This document shows positions 5,050 through 5,654 of a stretch of 5,654 bases of DNA, in pieces; the first letter of the stretch is position 1; each line of letters opens with the position of its first letter. The stretch is from assembly GCA_964471235.1 (NCBI GenBank), contig CAYYGL010000247.1, forward strand, positions 1 through 5,654, given 5' to 3'. A model generated the notes under the pieces. That model did no database searches and was not told where the DNA came from. It saw nothing but the letters and a program-made list of their open reading frames with translations. This stretch comes from CAYYGL01 sp964471235 (lineage in GTDB: Bacteria > Calditrichota > Calditrichia > RBG-13-44-9 > J075). Position numbers and translations under genes: made by a program.

Positions 5050-5631
5050 ATGCGACATCATCGGTTTGCAATTTTGCTAACCAACGTTTTCCTGATTTTC
5101 GCATCCGTGGTTTTCTCACCGCTGTTAGCGGATGGATTTATCATCATCATGCCCCCTTACCCTGTTCCGCCGCGACCGCAGCCGCCCCGGGTGCAGCCTT
5201 TCCCCCTGCATGTCAAAGTTCATCACGTAACGGTGAAAATCCAGGACCAGCTTGCCGAAACCCGGGTTGAACAAACTTTTTACAATCCCACCGATGCCCG
5301 GCTGGAGGGATACTACCTGTTTCCTGTTCCTCGTAATGCTCATATCAATCAATTTTCCATGTTTATCGACGGCAAAGCTGTGAAGGCGGAATTGTTGGAC
5401 GCCGAGGAAGCCCGGAAAACTTATGAGGAAATTGTCCGGCGGATGCGTGACCCGGCATTGCTGGAGTACCATGATCAACAGTTGCTGAAACTGCGTATTT
5501 TCCCCTTCCAGCCCCGGGAAGAGAAGAAAATTGCCATCACGTACACTGAGGAGCTTCAGAAGGATAACGGCACCACAGAGTATTTATATCCGTTAAATAC
5601 CGAGAAATTCTCCTCGGCGCCGCGGGAGTAA
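5050..5631 (+). CDS. Secreted VIT-domain protein, frame ended by a probable premature stop
   Basis: From the ATG at 5050 the frame encodes 193 residues: a signal peptide (basic MRHHR, hydrophobic core, likely cleavage after Ala27 in LLA-DG), a Pro-rich stretch at about 35-52, and a VIT (vault/inter-alpha-trypsin) domain from about 53. VIT hallmarks are DQLAETRVEQTFYNP (66-80), YYLFPVP (88-94), EEARKTYEEIVRRMRDPALLEY (119-140), RIFPFQPREEKKI (149-161) and YLYPLNTEKFSS (178-189). In this family VIT usually precedes a von Willebrand A domain in proteins of about 600-800 residues, so most of the gene is missing. TAA at 5629-5631 follows APRE, yet the same frame then reads VSISLEL to the window edge, as VIT proteins normally do. 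The gene is therefore a nonsense-mutated pseudogene, a naturally short form, or carries a sequence error. Function is unknown; VIT-VWA proteins are exported adhesion or surface-interaction candidates. Confidence 0.8.
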   Translation: MRHHRFAILLTNVFLIFASVVFSPLLADGFIIIMPPYPVPPRPQPPRVQPFPLHVKVHHVTVKIQDQLAETRVEQTFYNPTDARLEGYYLFPVPRNAHINQFSMFIDGKAVKAELLDAEEARKTYEEIVRRMRDPALLEYHDQQLLKLRIFPFQPREEKKIAITYTEELQKDNGTTEYLYPLNTEKFSSAPRE

Positions 5632-5654
5632 GTCAGCATTTCCCTGGAACTGCA
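5629..5654 (+). pseudogene. Apparent continuation of the VIT domain after an in-frame stop
   Basis: After TAA the unchanged frame gives V-S-I-S-L-E-L, a beta-strand that fits the position following KFSS-x-P in VIT proteins. No start codon occurs between the stop and the window end, so re-initiation here is not evident. Only seven codons can be read. Confidence 0.5.

Noticed and set aside
5125..5478. Minus-strand open frame of 117 codons opposite the VIT gene
   Set aside because: Antisense to a domain with clear conserved motifs; no supporting signal.
5629..5631. TAA recoded as an amino acid genome-wide
   Set aside because: guaB terminates at its normal length with TAA, and TGA ends mtgA, mce and the TPR gene, so the standard code fits.
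1..5654. CRISPR array, insertion sequence, tRNA or defence system
   Set aside because: No regularly spaced repeats, transposase motifs, terminal inverted repeats, cloverleaf sequences or nuclease/toxin domains were found on either strand.

Overview
The window (5,654 bases, moderate GC with AT-rich gaps) looks like chromosomal DNA of a free-living bacterium using the standard code: guaB ends at its expected length with TAA, and the peptidoglycan and TPR genes end with TGA. A single-domain MtgA points to a Gram-negative (diderm) cell wall. Methylmalonyl-CoA epimerase implies a propionate/methylmalonyl-CoA pathway. A secreted VIT-domain protein and a zinc-ribbon/TPR membrane protein would fit FCB-type lineages such as Calditrichota or KSB1-like bacteria, but this placement is a weak inference. 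I see no mobile element, CRISPR array, rRNA or tRNA.

Layout. Bases 1-41 hold the probable 3' end of an unidentified plus-strand gene that converges on mtgA. mtgA (75-848, minus) encodes a membrane-anchored peptidoglycan glycosyltransferase. A gap of about 540 bases (849-1390) has no convincing gene but contains a GC-rich structured patch and a likely minus-strand terminator. Next come mce (1391-1807, minus) and guaB (1884-3344, minus), transcribed in the order guaB then mce with 76 bases between them. A second gap of about 540 bases (3345-3882) separates guaB from the plus-strand genes. It is AT-rich near guaB and contains several inverted repeats nearer the plus-strand gene.

On the plus strand, 3883-4812 encodes a protein with an N-terminal zinc ribbon, a disordered linker, one membrane span and extracytoplasmic TPR-like repeats. 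After a palindrome-rich gap of 237 bases comes a secreted VIT-domain protein (best start 5050) whose frame meets a TAA at 5629-5631. The VIT-like sequence appears to continue in the same frame after that stop, up to the window edge, so the gene may be broken or the stop may be a sequence error.

Most of the genes are housekeeping (purine synthesis, propionyl-CoA metabolism, cell wall). The less ordinary parts are the zinc-ribbon/TM/TPR protein, the VIT gene with its in-frame stop, and the repeated and structured intergenic sequences. I did not find a clear new multi-gene system.
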